From assembly GCA_031270755.1 (NCBI GenBank), contig JAISWV010000073.1, positions 1 to 5,819 on the forward strand: a stretch of 5,819 nucleotides of DNA, given 5' to 3'. How positions within the stretch are numbered: position 1 is the first letter of the stretch; each line of letters begins with the position of its first letter. The position numbers and the translations under genes are program-made. Of the stretch, positions 5,330-5,819 are shown one piece after another. The notes beneath the pieces were generated by a model, which saw only the letters and a list, made by a program, of their open reading frames with translations, ran no database searches and was not told where the DNA came from. The DNA comes from Synergistaceae bacterium. GTDB lineage: Bacteria > Synergistota > Synergistia > Synergistales > Aminobacteriaceae.

Positions 5330-5819
5330 ATGAACGGGGGAAAAGAAAAGGATTTCGAGTCGAAGCTGGGCACGGTGACCATGATCAACGGCCCCGTGGT
5401 GAACGCCTCGGGCATGTCCCGCTTCGCCATGCGCGAGCTGGTGCAGGTGGGACATTTGGGGCTCACGGGGGAAATCCTTCGCATGGACGGAGACCTGGGC
5501 GTCATTCAAGTTTACGAGGACACCACCGGGATAAAAACGGGAGAGCCCGTCAAAGGACTGGGACACCCTTTGTCCATCTGCCTTGGCCCCGGCCTCATCG
5601 GGCACATTATCGACGGCATCGGGCGTCCTTTGGACCGCCTGATGGAAAAAGAAGGAGGCTTTCTCGCCCGGGGCACGAGCCTCGACCCCATCGACATGGA
5701 CCGTTCCTGGGAGGTGATGCCCGTCTGCAAAGCCGGCGACGTGGTGTCGGGCGGCATGGCAGTCGCCACCATCAAGGAGACGGACTTGATCGAGAACCGC
5801 GTGACAGTTCCCCGCGGTA
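5330..5819 (+). CDS. atpA: V/A-type ATPase catalytic subunit A, 5' part
   Basis: Subunit A binds and turns over ATP in the A3B3 head. The first 163 residues are visible and the frame is open to the right edge; the full protein is usually about 580-600. Visible parts are the N-terminal beta-barrel (about 12-75, with GTVTMINGPVVNASGMS and GLTGEILRMDGDLGVIQVYEDTTG). Next comes the conserved LGPGLIGHIIDGIGRPLDRL (about 86-105), and then the start of the bulge domain found in A but not in B or F1 beta (FLARGTSLDPIDMDRSWEV through GDVVSGGMAVATIKETDLIENRVTVP). The bulge rules out subunit B. The P-loop lies beyond the window, so catalytic competence cannot be checked. The ATG at 5330 has AGGCGG at 5315-5320, nine bases upstream. 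An earlier ATG at 5322 opens a three-codon frame only. Subunit B is expected to follow. Confidence 0.96.
   Translation, partial: MNGGKEKDFESKLGTVTMINGPVVNASGMSRFAMRELVQVGHLGLTGEILRMDGDLGVIQVYEDTTGIKTGEPVKGLGHPLSICLGPGLIGHIIDGIGRPLDRLMEKEGGFLARGTSLDPIDMDRSWEVMPVCKAGDVVSGGMAVATIKETDLIENRVTVPRG

Overview
This window is the middle of a bacterial V/A-type (rotary, archaeal/vacuolar-like) ATPase operon, with every gene on the + strand. It holds the 3' end of the subunit D gene, six complete genes (peripheral-stalk G/H-like, C, I, K, F and E), and the 5' end of the catalytic subunit A gene, which runs off the right edge. The base composition is GC-rich (roughly 60% by eye) and the Shine-Dalgarno sequences are ordinary AGGAG/AGGGG types. 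A bacterial V/A-ATPase with these features would fit a Synergistota-like or similar anaerobic bacterium. That placement is a guess from general resemblance, because the window holds no marker gene.

Layout: D (1-411, partial), G/H (425-763), C (764-1873), I (1877-3826), an 88-base gap with two perfect tandem hairpins, K (3915-4319), a 25-base gap that forms half of a terminator-like hairpin, F (4345-4656), E (4653-5309) and A (5330 to the edge). Apart from the I-K gap, spacing is very tight: 13, 0, 3, 25, -4 and 20 bases. The genes are therefore almost certainly cotranscribed.

How the parts work together: A (with B, not in the window) forms the ATP-hydrolysing or -synthesising head, and D and F form the central rotor shaft. 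C is the funnel joining the shaft to the membrane ring of K subunits. E and the G/H-like protein form the peripheral stalks, and I is the membrane stator whose arginines face the K ring. Together they couple ATP turnover to H+ or Na+ movement. The essential arginines in I (R563, R620) and the carboxylate in K (E117) are present, so the membrane motor looks functional. The full Na+-ligand set known from Ilyobacter-type c subunits is not visible in K.

The most interesting part is not a gene. The K gene, whose product is needed in many copies per complex, is bracketed by RNA structure: two tandem triloop hairpins upstream, and downstream a stem followed by six T's that buries the start codon of F, which has no visible Shine-Dalgarno sequence. 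This could set K expression above its neighbours within one transcript, but that is a hypothesis. No unrelated or wholly novel system was found.
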